This document shows, piece by piece, positions 30,563 to 41,284 of a DNA stretch of 64,000 nt (positions are counted from its first letter, which is position 1; each line of letters begins with the position of its first letter). Origin of the DNA: Sarocladium kiliense. Lineage: Eukaryota > Ascomycota > Sordariomycetes > Hypocreales > Sarocladiaceae. The notes under the pieces are model-generated. The model was given only the letters and a program-made list of their open reading frames with translations. It was not told the DNA's origin and ran no database searches. A program made the position numbers and the translations under genes. The stretch lies in the NCBI GenBank assembly GCA_030734395.1, contig JAUZTG010000029.1, positions 6,386,001-6,450,000 of the forward strand. Reading direction: 5' to 3'.

Positions 30563-32926
30563 CTACGCAACACCACTCAACTCCTGTGCTCTGATATCGG
30601 CGTTGATGCTGTCAATCAGGGGCTGAACTTCCTCACGCGTGAAACGCTGACGCAGTCGTCGATCAAGAGTGGTGACAAGACCAAAGAAAGACGATCGGCA
30701 GTGCTCCAGTAGCTGATCTGCCTCGGTTTCGCTGATCGAGAGACGCTCACTGAGATAGGCCGCGAACTGCGCCCGTGCTATGGGTGTTTCCAGGATGATC
30801 CCCGGTTGTGTGTCGTAGGAGATCGCACGGTACCGAGCGATAGGCGACCGCGTCTTCAGATCAGCTGTCAGCCGGATATCGCGCGACGAGGCGCCAACCT
30901 CGATGACAATATCATCATTGTCGAGAACCCAGCGCTCGCGAGGCGGGTCCCAGTATTTCAGATCATCAGCGGTAACTTCTACTTCTACGCGCACTCTTTC
31001 CCCAGCAGGCACGACTGTCTTGGTGAAGGCTTTGAGCTCGTGTAGGGGCCGACGGAGCCGTGGCTTGCCCCAGCGAGCGTAGACTTGCGAGACCTCAGCG
31101 CCAGTGATGTCGCTGGTATTGGTGATGCTGAAGCTGATGCGGAGACTCTCGCCATCAAGCAAGGTGGACTTGTCAATGCTCATGTCGCTGTAAGTAAACT
31201 CGGAGAAGCTGAGGCCGTGGCCGAAGGGGAAGAGAACGTCCGTATGTCGCGAATCGTAGGTCCTGTAACCGACGAAGAGGCCTTCGCAGTATATTTGCTG
31301 CCCATTCTCGCCAGGGTACGTCAGATAACCGGGAATATCCTCGACGGTGCGAGGGAAGGTCGTCGTGAGTTTGCCAGAGGGATTCACAGCGCCGAAAAGT
31401 ATGTCCGCCACGGCACCGCCTGTAGCCTGTCCAGAAAAGAACACAGCCAATGCCGCCGGAACATCATCGATCCAAGGCATTGCCACCGCATCTGGACTGG
31501 ACACGATGACGATGGTCTGGCGATTTACGGCGGCGACGGCCTTGATCAGCGCATCGTGCCCTGCGGCAAGGGCAAGTGTCTGGCGATCAGATCCTTCACC
31601 GTCCCAGCCGACCTCGGGGTTGACAAAGACGACAGCCACGTCGGCTTCCCGCGCTCCCTCCACAGCCTGCTCGAGAGCCTCTTCTGATCCCATGCCCTGG
31701 TAGTGATGAACTTGAGTCGGTCCGGCCAGTTTTCGAATCTCGTCCAAGGGAACGTCGACTTGTGTCGGAGCAGTCGTGGCGCACCCAGACCCCTGAATGA
31801 CAGCTTCGACAGCGCCTTGACCGATGGCGGCGATTGTTTTAGCGCTGCCAGGCTTCAATGGCAAAAGATTGCCATTGTTCTTCAAGAGAACGTTGGATTC
31901 TCCTGCCATGCGGCGTGCAAGCTGATGATGGGCGCCCTGGTCAAATGCTGGCACAGAGATAGCTTTTCCAGCTTCGCATTTGCGCACCAATTCGATCACC
32001 CGCTGGCACGACTTATCTACCGCCTCCATTGGAATCTGGCCAGTTTGCATCGCTGTGAGGAGCTGCTGGTGGCGGGTTTGACTCTCGGGCATATCGAGAT
32101 CTCCTCCAGCTACGAGCGCAGCAGGGCGGTCCTTGATGCCGTGCCAGTCTGACATTACCAGGCCAGTGAAGCCCCAGTCCTCACGAAGCACCTTGTTGAG
32201 GAGCCAGGGATCCTCCGCTGCTTGAACCCCATTTAGGCGGTTGTATGAGCTCATGACAGTCCAAGGTTTGCTCTTGCTGATGGCTCGCTGGTATCCGAGG
32301 AGGTAAATCTCCCGCAAGGCACGATCGTCCACGACGATGTTCATTGTGGTGCGCTCAACCTCGTTGTTATTGCAAGCGAAGTGTTTGATGGAAGAGCCGA
32401 CGCCGCGGCTCTGGAGGCCGTTTATCACGCCGGCAGCGAGGTCGCCAGTCAGAAGGGGGTCCTCAGAGAAGTACTCGTAGACACGGCCACCCAACGGCGT
32501 CCGACGAATATTGACACCAGGTCCGAGTAGGAGGTCAATGCCCAAGGAGCGGCATTCAACGCCTAGCGCCGCACCCAACTCAAAGGCGAGGCTCGTGTCC
32601 CATGAGCAGGCGATGCTGGCACCATTGGGGAAGCAGGTGGCTGGCTTCATAGTACCCCAAGCAATCTCAACCTCATTGGCTTTCCGGTTGACGGCAGCCA
32701 GAAAAGTCTCGAAGTCCTGACCGGCCTCCTGATCCTGATCGATTTGCGGGATGGAGTACCGCACACCATGTGTTCCGTCTGTCATGACAATGGAGCGAAG
32801 ACCAAGGCGGTCGATCTGATGGGTCTTCCACATGCGATGACCTGTGACAAGGCTGGCCTTCTCCTCTATAGTCATGGCCTGGATGAGAGCATCAGCCTTG
32901 GTCTGGCTGTCTGCCTGACCCGACAT
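30563..32926 (-). CDS. Glycoside hydrolase family 3 beta-glucosidase, intracellular, bacterial-like architecture
   Basis: A single exon of 787 aa from ATG 32926; an upstream in-frame GTG at 33049 would add a tail with no merit. The GH3 N-domain shows GLRSIVMTDGTHGVR, LLLGPGVNIRRTP, SIKHFACNN (Lys-His at 181-182) and the nucleophile Asp260 in GLVMSDWHG. The C-terminal alpha/beta sandwich has VNPEVGWDGEGSDR with the likely acid/base region. A fibronectin-like domain follows (FGHGLSFSEF, GAEVSQVYARWGKP). An extra C-terminal segment of about 100 residues after EVGASSRD is not part of the usual core. There is no signal peptide and no PA14 insert, unlike many fungal extracellular enzymes, so it probably splits imported beta-glucosides or cellobiose in the cytosol. 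Position next to sugar transporters fits this. Lack of introns and of PA14, and similarity to clostridial BglB-type enzymes, hint at old transfer from bacteria. Confidence 0.92.
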   Translation of the reverse strand: MSGQADSQTKADALIQAMTIEEKASLVTGHRMWKTHQIDRLGLRSIVMTDGTHGVRYSIPQIDQDQEAGQDFETFLAAVNRKANEVEIAWGTMKPATCFPNGASIACSWDTSLAFELGAALGVECRSLGIDLLLGPGVNIRRTPLGGRVYEYFSEDPLLTGDLAAGVINGLQSRGVGSSIKHFACNNNEVERTTMNIVVDDRALREIYLLGYQRAISKSKPWTVMSSYNRLNGVQAAEDPWLLNKVLREDWGFTGLVMSDWHGIKDRPAALVAGGDLDMPESQTRHQQLLTAMQTGQIPMEAVDKSCQRVIELVRKCEAGKAISVPAFDQGAHHQLARRMAGESNVLLKNNGNLLPLKPGSAKTIAAIGQGAVEAVIQGSGCATTAPTQVDVPLDEIRKLAGPTQVHHYQGMGSEEALEQAVEGAREADVAVVFVNPEVGWDGEGSDRQTLALAAGHDALIKAVAAVNRQTIVIVSSPDAVAMPWIDDVPAALAVFFSGQATGGAVADILFGAVNPSGKLTTTFPRTVEDIPGYLTYPGENGQQIYCEGLFVGYRTYDSRHTDVLFPFGHGLSFSEFTYSDMSIDKSTLLDGESLRISFSITNTSDITGAEVSQVYARWGKPRLRRPLHELKAFTKTVVPAGERVRVEVEVTADDLKYWDPPRERWVLDNDDIVIEVGASSRDIRLTADLKTRSPIARYRAISYDTQPGIILETPIARAQFAAYLSERLSISETEADQLLEHCRSSFFGLVTTLDRRLRQRFTREEVQPLIDSINADIRAQELSGVA

Positions 32927-34335
32927 GATTGCGTCCTGTTTTTTTCGTAAATTCCCTTGGATGACTTGTTGGTACGAGCTCAATGACAATACAATGTTGA
33001 GGCTATCTCGCGCTTGGGCAAACATGGATCTGCCCGGCGACTGGACCAAGTCAAAAGTTGATGTTCTCTTTGCCTTTCAACCCGATGCCCAGAATGTACC
33101 AACAACCCTCAAGCTGACTGATCACGATACTTTCGGTGGAGACAATGAGGGGATCGGATAAGGATCAAGTTATAGTTAAACTACCAGTTCCTAGTTCTAT
33201 AGTAGATGTCGTTTGCCAAGGTCCGAGCGACCACCCGCATCAACCGTCTCCGCTTGGCTCGTCGGACTGTCCGACAACCATTAACCATATTCCCAAGGGT
33301 CTGACGTGCGGGGTTTTCCCCGTATCTGGAGCTGGGGCAAATAGACCAGCCTTTCACGCGTATACTATCTTACTATCGTGTTTGTTCGCTGAGTTGCTAA
33401 CCCCTTTCGCCTGGGTCGAGGTTCCCCTCCCTGGAAGCGCCTCCCCAAACAACCATTGCATGTCAGAGACGGGGGAGTAATGACCCAACGGCGGAGCTTA
33501 TCGCCCGTCAGTACGCTCAATGCCACAGAAGAGACAGGCTTCTTTACAGTTATCTCGATAAACAGACTTGAAGTTGTGTTGTTTATCGCCCGCCGGGGGG
33601 CATTCTAAGCCCGGCTTCTCTTCCGAGCAGTTGGAGGTAGACTGGACTAAGAATGCTTCTTTTCTCTTAATCCCAGATACTCCGAATCAAGTTCAATTTG
33701 GTAGCTGGTTCAGTCGTCATGCTCCTGTCTTATGGGAAATGATGGGGAGGGTACTGGCTTCGATGTATGAGGGTGAGTGTCTGAGGGTGGATATCCGAGG
33801 GTCTCTTTGGCCACTTTGGCTGTGCTCTGTTCTATCTTTTCCCACTGCAAATACACTGTGCTCTAGATGACGGGCATCATTGTCTCCGTACATCCCCTCC
33901 TTTCATCCTGTCGGGACCGAGCTGTCCCTTATCCGATGACCCAAATAGTCCAGCCCTATCTAACTAGTCTTGGCCTACTAGTCCCTAGTGTAAGGAGGTC
34001 GGCCCTCCCGACGATAACAACATGACTAGGGCATCCTTGAGTGTATCGCCCGCCTTGACTCAGCACCTTCGATATCGGGCAATATGCGGCTGGAGCGGAA
34101 GTGTCCCCGTATCTTCCACGAGATAGAGCAGTCTCCACGTCCCAGCGCAGTGGCGCGTTCTCAATCAAAGTAACCTCATCTGGGGAAGGTTATCGAACTG
34201 GGGAACGACACTACAACTCCAGACATATCTTCGAGTTCGTGTAAATAAGCTGGTGATATCCCCCTGTCTGACTTCTTCGAACTCGTGTCTTTCGCTCTCA
34301 TCCTCAAACCTCTTGATCCCAGTAACACCACAGCC
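32927..34335. promoter_or_regulatory. Divergent promoter region between GH3 and sugar transporter 2
   Basis: 1.4 kb separates the start codons of two genes pointing away from each other. SYGGRG hexamers occur at 33308 (GCGGGG), 33332 (CTGGGG) and 33593 (CCGGGG), among other G/C runs, so shared carbon-catabolite control is plausible. No gene is supported inside. Confidence 0.45.
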
Positions 34336-36075
34336 ATGGCGAGACTACCGCGACAAATGCTGCTCATCTGCATGGTGGCAGCCCTCAACTGCGCCAGTGT
34401 TGGCTACGACGCCAGCATGATGTCCTCCCTGAATATTCTGGTAAGTCAGAACCATGCTCAATATTCCTCACTAAACCCCAGATTTCGTGACTCGGTGGAA
34501 TTTTAAGAAAGAAGTTGACCATTGCCCGTACAGGTCTCATTCCAAGAAAAGTTTGGCCTTGATGCGAATCTGCGAGGCCTCTTGACTGCCACGCAGAACT
34601 TGGGTGGAATCGTCGCCGGCTTCTTCGTCGGCAGCATCGTCGACAAATGGGGCCGCAAGGGCGGGATTCTAATCTCCTCCATAGTCGTTCTCATCTCTTG
34701 TATCCTGCACTCTACAGCCACAGTCCGTGCTCAGTTCTTCGTTGCCCGCGTCCTCGTAGGCGTGGCCAAGAGTATCGATGTCGCCGCCGTGCCTACCTAC
34801 CTCGTCGAACTGGCGCCTCACAAGCACCGTGGCTTCGTTGCTGGCCTCTACTGGACTTGTTGGCTCCTGGGTGCCATTATCTCGGCCTCTGTTGGTTACG
34901 GCGCCCGTAGCATCGGTGGCGACTGGAGCTGGCGTACCATCTGTATCGCCATGGCTGGTCCAGCTGCGTCCTGCATCATCGCACTGTTCTTCGTCCCTGA
35001 GTCACCTCGTTGGCTCATTTCTCGCGGCCGCGATGCCGAGGCGCTCAGCATTTTGGCAAAATTCCACGGCAAGGGTGACCAAACGCATCCTTTGGTGGTC
35101 GCTGAGTTCCGCGAGATTCGCGAGACTATCTCATACGAGCAGCAGAACCAGTTCGAGTCCTACCGTGCGTGGTGGAAGACCTTTGTCAGCAAGAAGTCGA
35201 ACCTGTACCGCGGTTATATCCTCCTCACGCTCGGCATCTTTGAACAGACTGTGGGCTCCAGCATCATCACCTTCTACGTCAGCGAGGTCCTCAAACTCGC
35301 CGGGATTACCGATGAGAAGGAACAGTTCGCCATCAATATCGGTCAGACCTGTGTGGCCTTCGCTTCTGCTTTCGTGGGTATCTGCGTCATTGACAGGTTC
35401 GGCCGTGTTCCCATGCTTGTGATTGGAAGCTCATTCTGCGCCGTTGTCCTTGCATGCATGGCTGGCCTGACAGCAAGAGAGACTGGCAATGATATCGGTC
35501 GTAATGCCATCATCGCCATGGTCTTCTTATTCCAGATGGGCTACTCATCGACCTGGACACCACTCTCCTTCTCGTACTGTGCTGAAGTGTTGAACTTCAC
35601 CATTCGTGCGAAGGGCATGGCGTACGTTGTCCCCAATTTGAGCAATCAGTCTCACTGTGTATCTGATTTTGGTGCTAATGCGGCATTGTGCATGTAGATT
35701 CTACACCGTCTTCACGTCTTCCGCAGGCTTCTTCAACCAATACGTGATTCCCGTGGGACTTACCACTATCGGCTGGCGGTATGTCTTCCACTACATTACG
35801 ACGATCATCATTGCCCTTGCTAATGCTATGGAAACAGGTTCTACGTCATTGGCGTTTGCTGGAACGTATTCATGGCAGTCGTTATTTGGTTCACGTATCT
35901 TGAAACCAGCGGCCTCACGCTCGAGCAGATCGATCAGCGCTTCAACGGCGTACCTCGTGATCAGCTCAATGATCTCATTGACACGTATGATGGTGGTAAA
36001 CCTATCAACGAGTCGGAGCTGAGGAACGTCTCCAGAGCTGAGGCTAGCGCTGTGACGGTTCCGGAGAAGGCTTGA
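34336..36075 (+). CDS. MFS sugar transporter (sugar porter family) 2
   Basis: Four exons (34336-34440, 34534-35621, 35698-35778, 35838-36075) give 503 aa. Visible landmarks are ASVGYDASMMSSLNIL in TM1, VDKWGRKGG (motif A), FFVPESPRWLISRGRDAE after TM6, CVIDRFGRVPML, FTIRAKGMAFYT and WFTYLETSGLTLEQID after TM12. Twelve membrane segments are expected at the plasma membrane, with a proton-coupled sugar substrate. It is transcribed divergently from the GH3 beta-glucosidase, which makes a glucoside or cello-oligosaccharide carrier the natural guess, but the sequence alone does not set the sugar. It converges on the ACS-family carrier ending at 36619. Confidence 0.92.
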
Positions 36076-36618
36076 GTTTTGGAGTGCTCAGTTGTCTTGA
36101 TGCGTTGCTTGCACCATCTTTGTCGATCCCTACCTCGCGAGATTCATACCTTTGCTTTTGAACCCGTTTTTCTACCTTGAGATATCTCCTTGGACCAATC
36201 GAGGGTAGCAAACCATGAAGACAGCGTATAGCAGTGGTGAAGGAACTCTTTTCTTCTCGATTCCTGGTCTGTTACCCTGAAGGGCTTCGGACTCAATGAC
36301 ACGATCTACATGCTTTTTGACTTTGGTACTGTTTCTGATCATTGAAGCCTCAGGCTAGAGTGTAGCGCTTCGCTTTGTCTGTGAAATTGTATCAACCTTT
36401 TGCGTGACATATCTCTCCCCTCTGGTATCTGCACCAGGCTCCAAGATAGCCTACAATTTGAGCTATGACACACTCACTGTGTCCCGCTTGTTACACATGC
36501 TTCAGGTGAGTTCTGCCATCTAAACGAGACAGGTAAAACCCGTTTCCCACGTGTCTTTATAGCACATCCAATGCCTATAGATCGTCGCACCGTAAGGTCT
36601 GAGACGTTCAACGAAGCC

Positions 36619-38394
36619 TTAAGGGGTGAATCTGAAGCTCGGGTGGTCGTGGCCAAGTCCTTCAGCCTCATTCGCCAGATTAATGTCACGCTTGCCTTCC
36701 TCTCGCTTCTTGTTTTCGATTTTGGCGTAGATGCTGTGGCATCCTGACAGGATTAGAAGCATCATAGTCATGGCCATGTTGATGCTATGCCCGGTAGTGT
36801 ATCTCGGAGCCTCGGTTTTCATGTACGTCCATGTGGACAAGAGCTGCCCGAGTCTGCACCAGTGACATGATTGGTTAGTAAAATATTCACGGTATGACTG
36901 GCCAGGTTTCACAATGAGCTTTGAACATACCCTCCCATTCCGACGGTATAAGCTGCAACGACAGCCTTGACAGATAGACCAGCGCTGTTGTCAACAGCCC
37001 AAGTTAAGAGATGAGGCGCAGAAGCTGCTCCGCCGGCCACAGTAAGGAAAAGGGCAAAGTAGCGGGCGGCAACAGAGTCCACGAAGTGGTGAATGCAGAA
37101 GCCTGCGAAAGCGAGAGGCGCGAGGAAGAAAGTGACGAAGTAACCTCGGTTCCTCCAACGGTCGGACAGAGTGCCGACTACGATGAGGCAGATGGCGCCG
37201 TAGACGAAGGGCGGGACGGACATCAGCTGAGCTTGACGACCGGTATATCCCATGCCGGTGAGAATGGTAGGCTATCAGTATGCAGGGTGATGTTTAGTCA
37301 TGGTCCCGAATGCCGGAGGGAGGAGACACCATCGTTGACGACTAAAGATGTCGATGAAAAGGAAGGGTACTCACAGAGAAGAGCGCCATAGAGCTCTGGC
37401 AGCATAGAGCGCCGATCAAACCAAAGGCGTTCAATTGGGTCGGCCAATGCCTGAGGGCCCTGATGAAGGTCTTCTTGTTCATCGGTTCGGATGTCAATGC
37501 CTTTGACTCCTCAATGCCTCGCGAAACAGCGAACTCTCTTTCCTCTTCTGTAAGAAAGCTCGCTGTCTCTAGACTGTTAGGCAGCATCATGGCAGCACAT
37601 CCAACAAGAATGGTCATGATGCCTTCAATGAGGAAAATGTACCGCCAAGTATGCAACATGCCGTGTGCTGGGATGAGCGAGAAGCCGTAGGCGAGCAAGC
37701 CGCCAAACGCACCAGACAACACCACAAGGCCGTTAAGCCATCCCATCCGAGTAGTCATTTGATTGCGGCGGTAGAATGATGATAGTGTGAAAACGATGCC
37801 TGGTAGCACTCCGGCCTCCACAGCGCCGAGGACAAGGCGGAGCGCGATGAGGTTGTGATAGGATTTGGCGAAGGCGTGGCACATGGTGACAAGACCGAAG
37901 CTCATGGTGAGGAAGGGCAGCCACCACTTTGGGCCAATTCGACGCAGGGCCATATTAGCTGGCCTACAGTCAAGCACAACGAAGTCTTGTTAGCGCTGGG
38001 TCTTTATCACGAGCTTTGTGGAGGATGATGGTGAGCAGAGCGAAGGGGTGGGGTGGTCATACATTTCGAAGGCTATGTATGTAGCACAAAAGACGGACAG
38101 ACTGATGTTAAGCCGATAGCCTGTCAATTGTAGATCCTCATTCATGCCCAGCACACTGGCGTTGCCCATGTTGGATCGGTCAATGATGGAGCAGAACTGC
38201 ATCATGGTGCACAAAGGCATGATGCGCAAATCAAACTTGCGAGTAATGGCCTTGCTGAGGCGGAGGCGAGTCTCTTCGTCGTAGCTTTCGACTTGTTCGG
38301 TGGCTGCCTCGAGACCTTTGGCGACGTTGATGTCTTTGTCGTTGTAGACAGGTGTGTCCGCGTGGATGGCCTGAGGACCTTGTGATTGTGCCAT
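36619..38394 (-). CDS. MFS transporter, anion:cation symporter (ACS/DAL5-like) family
   Basis: Four exons (38394-38063, 37963-37375, 37271-36931, 36853-36619) give 498 aa. Typical features are RKFDLRIMPLCTMMQFCSII with DRSNMGNASVLGM at TM1, RIGPKWWLPFLTMSFGL, LVLGAVEAGVLPGIVFTLS, and WRYIFLIEGIMTILVG at TM6. The second half has VYGAICLIVVGTLSDRWRNR. This family moves organic anions and vitamins such as allantoate, nicotinate, pantothenate or sugar acids, usually into the cell with protons. Being next to glucoside metabolism, a sugar-acid substrate is conceivable but unproven. The upstream region is 1.7 kb long. Confidence 0.92.
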
Positions 38395-40072
38395 GATGAT
38401 GGCTGTAGCGTATGTTCACGGAAGTGACAATTGGGAAGTGGGCAATGATATGATACTATGTGATGATCAGAGAAATGCTACAAGAAGCTCCTTGATAGTG
38501 ATGATTCTGTTCGTGGTCGCTCTCGAGATTGAGGCTGTCGGAGCAAGGACGTCGAACCAGGATCCTTAAATACAGCGCAAGTGTGATGCACAGGGCTACG
38601 TCTCTCTCCAACACGAGCACATCTAAGCCTGGACCCTATTCCAAGCCTCTAGCTACCCAGCATTGGAGGCACTAAACCCCTGTAAGCTTACAGATAGTGA
38701 GATTAGCTATCTGCGGGGATATACGGGCGGAGCCTTGAATGACTCGATCGTGGTCCCTGACTCGTCCACCTACATATTCTATCACTTGCTCTGGGGTTAT
38801 GCGGGGAGCCAAGGACAGAATTAAGAGAACCATTGGTGCGTATACGAGCGAAGCGGAACGCCGTTCGAGAGGAGAAATGTTCTGCCGCTCAATGCATAAG
38901 AGCCGTTTACCGACCTCTGTTCATCCATGGCAAACAGGTCCCTTACCCGCCACTAAGCATAAGGCAACCCTATAAGTTGGTCACTTGAATTTTCCCTATC
39001 TCCGCCAATACCCCAGCTCGTTGTTCGGGTCAGGGTAGCAGATGCATCTGTCCGCCCTTACCGCACCGGCTAGGACTTGGAGTTGATCCGCCGTTGAATT
39101 GTGTTCGAGAAGCTGGAGGCTTTTTCGCAGGAATCGCTGACTCATGCATTCCAAACTAGGTCTCCTTTCTTCTTCTCTTAGCAAACTGATATACAAATTG
39201 AGCGGGATTCTGCATGTTGGTATAGGACGTGCAACCCAACATTGGCTATAGGTTCCTGATACCGCCCATTAGGCATTGGGAAATTGTTGTGATCTCATGG
39301 ATGAGCAGGAATATTAACGGATATACATCGAGATCTTATGCATATTGACATCAACACCAACCGGCAATTGACCATATGAGCGAGAAAAGGACAGTCTTTG
39401 TAATTGTAGGCGAACTTGGCCGTCACGAGCTGCGACGAGACGCTACCCTGCACGTAGATCAGAAAACTGAATTACCAATGCCAACAATAGGGAAGTTGCG
39501 AATTACCTCGGCGAAGTTTCCAGTGCCGTTTCTATCATCCTCAAGCCCTCTCTATGAAGCTATCGACCCCAGTTGGGGATAGCTTCGCTACATAGTGCTT
39601 TTCCTCCCCCAGCCCCCTTCGGCCAACAACCCTCAACATTCGAACTAACCAAGGCTGCCAGTTTCTCATTGATTGCTCGAGACTCAGGCCAGCGTAATTA
39701 TTCCCCATTGTATTGTCCCTATGTGCAAATCGTTCGACGAGAATAGTGCGGATGTTTACTGCCGAACTGAAAGCAGACAAGCGCCGTGAGCTCGGCTGTT
39801 CAAATTGCCGTGTAGAATATATCCTTTCCATTTCTCCGATCGGCCGAGCCAATCTATTCAAAGTAGAATGGATATTTTCTACGGATCTGTGATAGTCCGA
39901 ATTTGTTCTGAGAAATAATTGAGGAGCAGGATGTGTATATAAGTGGATGGCGTCTGGGCAGTTGTTGAGGACCTGGGGTAGACAAGCACCGACGGTCAAT
40001 CCCAGATCGAAACACCCGCTCTCTCAGCACAAACGGGTATAAATGTCCAATTATTTGCTTGAACTATTCACA
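38395..40072. other. Intergenic between ACS carrier and CE1 esterase (divergent)
   Basis: 1.68 kb with no supported gene. A TATATAAG box at 39936-39943 precedes the esterase. A minus-strand frame of 152 codons (39541-39999) shows no protein family features. Confidence 0.45.
39936..39943 (+). promoter_or_regulatory. TATA box of the CE1 esterase
   Basis: TATATAAG lies 130 bp upstream of the chosen ATG at 40073. Confidence 0.55.
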
Positions 40073-40987
40073 ATGCATCTCTTAACTGTTCTCGCCGGCC
40101 TAAGCGCCATGGCCTCGGCGGCCGAGCTGACGCAGATCACCAACTTCGGGCCCAATCCAACCAATGCCTCCTTCTACCTATACGTGCCAGATAGCTTCAA
40201 GGCCAACAGCCCGCTCCTTGTCTACCCTCACTGGTGCCATGGCACTGCTCAGGACGCCTTCAACAATAAGCAATGGCGCTCAGTAGCCGACGACCTCGGC
40301 TTTCCCGTCATCTATCCTTCCTCCCCATGGACAGCTGACCACTGCTGGGATCTATCTTCCTACGACACGCTGCACCACAATGCAGGCGGCGACTCGCTTG
40401 GCATTGCGAGTATGATTCGCTGGACGCTCAAGCATTACAAGATTGATCGCGATCGCGTCTTCGTCTCGGGCACCAGCTCGGGCGCCATGATGACCAACGT
40501 CTTGATCGGCGCTTACCCAGAGCTCTTCGCCGCCGGGTCTGCCTACGCAGGGGTGCCATTCGGCTGCTACTCCGGCGATGGGTACGCTGTCTGGAACGCC
40601 GACTGCGCTGAAGGACGTGTGGATAAGACGGGGAAACAGTGGGCTGCCCTCGTACGCGATGCGTACCCTGGATACAAGGGCCCGAGGCCCAAGATGCAGG
40701 TCTTCCACGGCAGCGTCGATAACATCGTCAACGTTACCAACTACTATAACGAGATTAAGCTTTGGACGACAATCCTGAAGACGGGCCCGAAGCCCAGTAG
40801 CGTTACTGAGAATGATCCCGTCTCCGGCTGGACCAAGTCCGTCTATGGGAAAAAGGATCTGTTTGAGAGTTTCCTGGCGGAGGGCGTGGACCATAATATC
40901 CCTGATCAGATTGATGAGGTTATTCGGTTCTTTGACCTGAACTGCACTGGGAAGAGATGCTTCTCCCGAAAGTCATTGCACAGATAA
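40073..40987 (+). CDS. Secreted CE1 esterase (PHB depolymerase / acetylxylan or feruloyl esterase type)
   Basis: A single exon of 304 aa. The start at 40073 gives a textbook signal peptide (MHLLTVLAGLSAMASA, cleavage near Ala17); an in-frame ATG at 40043 would put ten residues in front of it. The catalytic Ser135 sits in GTSSG within RVFVSGTSSGAMMTNVL. PLLVYPHWCHGTAQ forms the oxyanion region, VFHGSVDNIVN supplies the acid Asp, and GVDHNIP the His. This is the esterase PHB-depolymerase family of CAZy CE1, whose fungal members remove acetyl or feruloyl groups from xylan in plant cell walls. Six or more cysteines in the mature protein fit an extracellular location. Its presence near GH3 and sugar carriers suits plant-biomass use. 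Confidence 0.92.
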   Translation: MHLLTVLAGLSAMASAAELTQITNFGPNPTNASFYLYVPDSFKANSPLLVYPHWCHGTAQDAFNNKQWRSVADDLGFPVIYPSSPWTADHCWDLSSYDTLHHNAGGDSLGIASMIRWTLKHYKIDRDRVFVSGTSSGAMMTNVLIGAYPELFAAGSAYAGVPFGCYSGDGYAVWNADCAEGRVDKTGKQWAALVRDAYPGYKGPRPKMQVFHGSVDNIVNVTNYYNEIKLWTTILKTGPKPSSVTENDPVSGWTKSVYGKKDLFESFLAEGVDHNIPDQIDEVIRFFDLNCTGKRCFSRKSLHR

Positions 40988-41284
40988 GATACCAGGGAAG
41001 ACAGATGATGTCCAGTGCCGGGATCTGGAGTTAGATCTTGGAACAAGTTCCTATAGGCCCGAGCCTTCCTAGAAAGCAGATCTTCACCTTGATAGCCTCA
41101 AGAAAGCATAACTATTCACGAACTACAGCGGCTCACACGTCGTATCGATCAGAACGTTTTCATTGAAGGGAATGATTTCGACACGGAACATGTATGCTGA
41201 AAGTATATACGTATGCTTGAGAATACTATCAGTGAACTAGAACTACCTCGATTTCGCTTCTCGACTGCCTTTAACCTTGATGTC

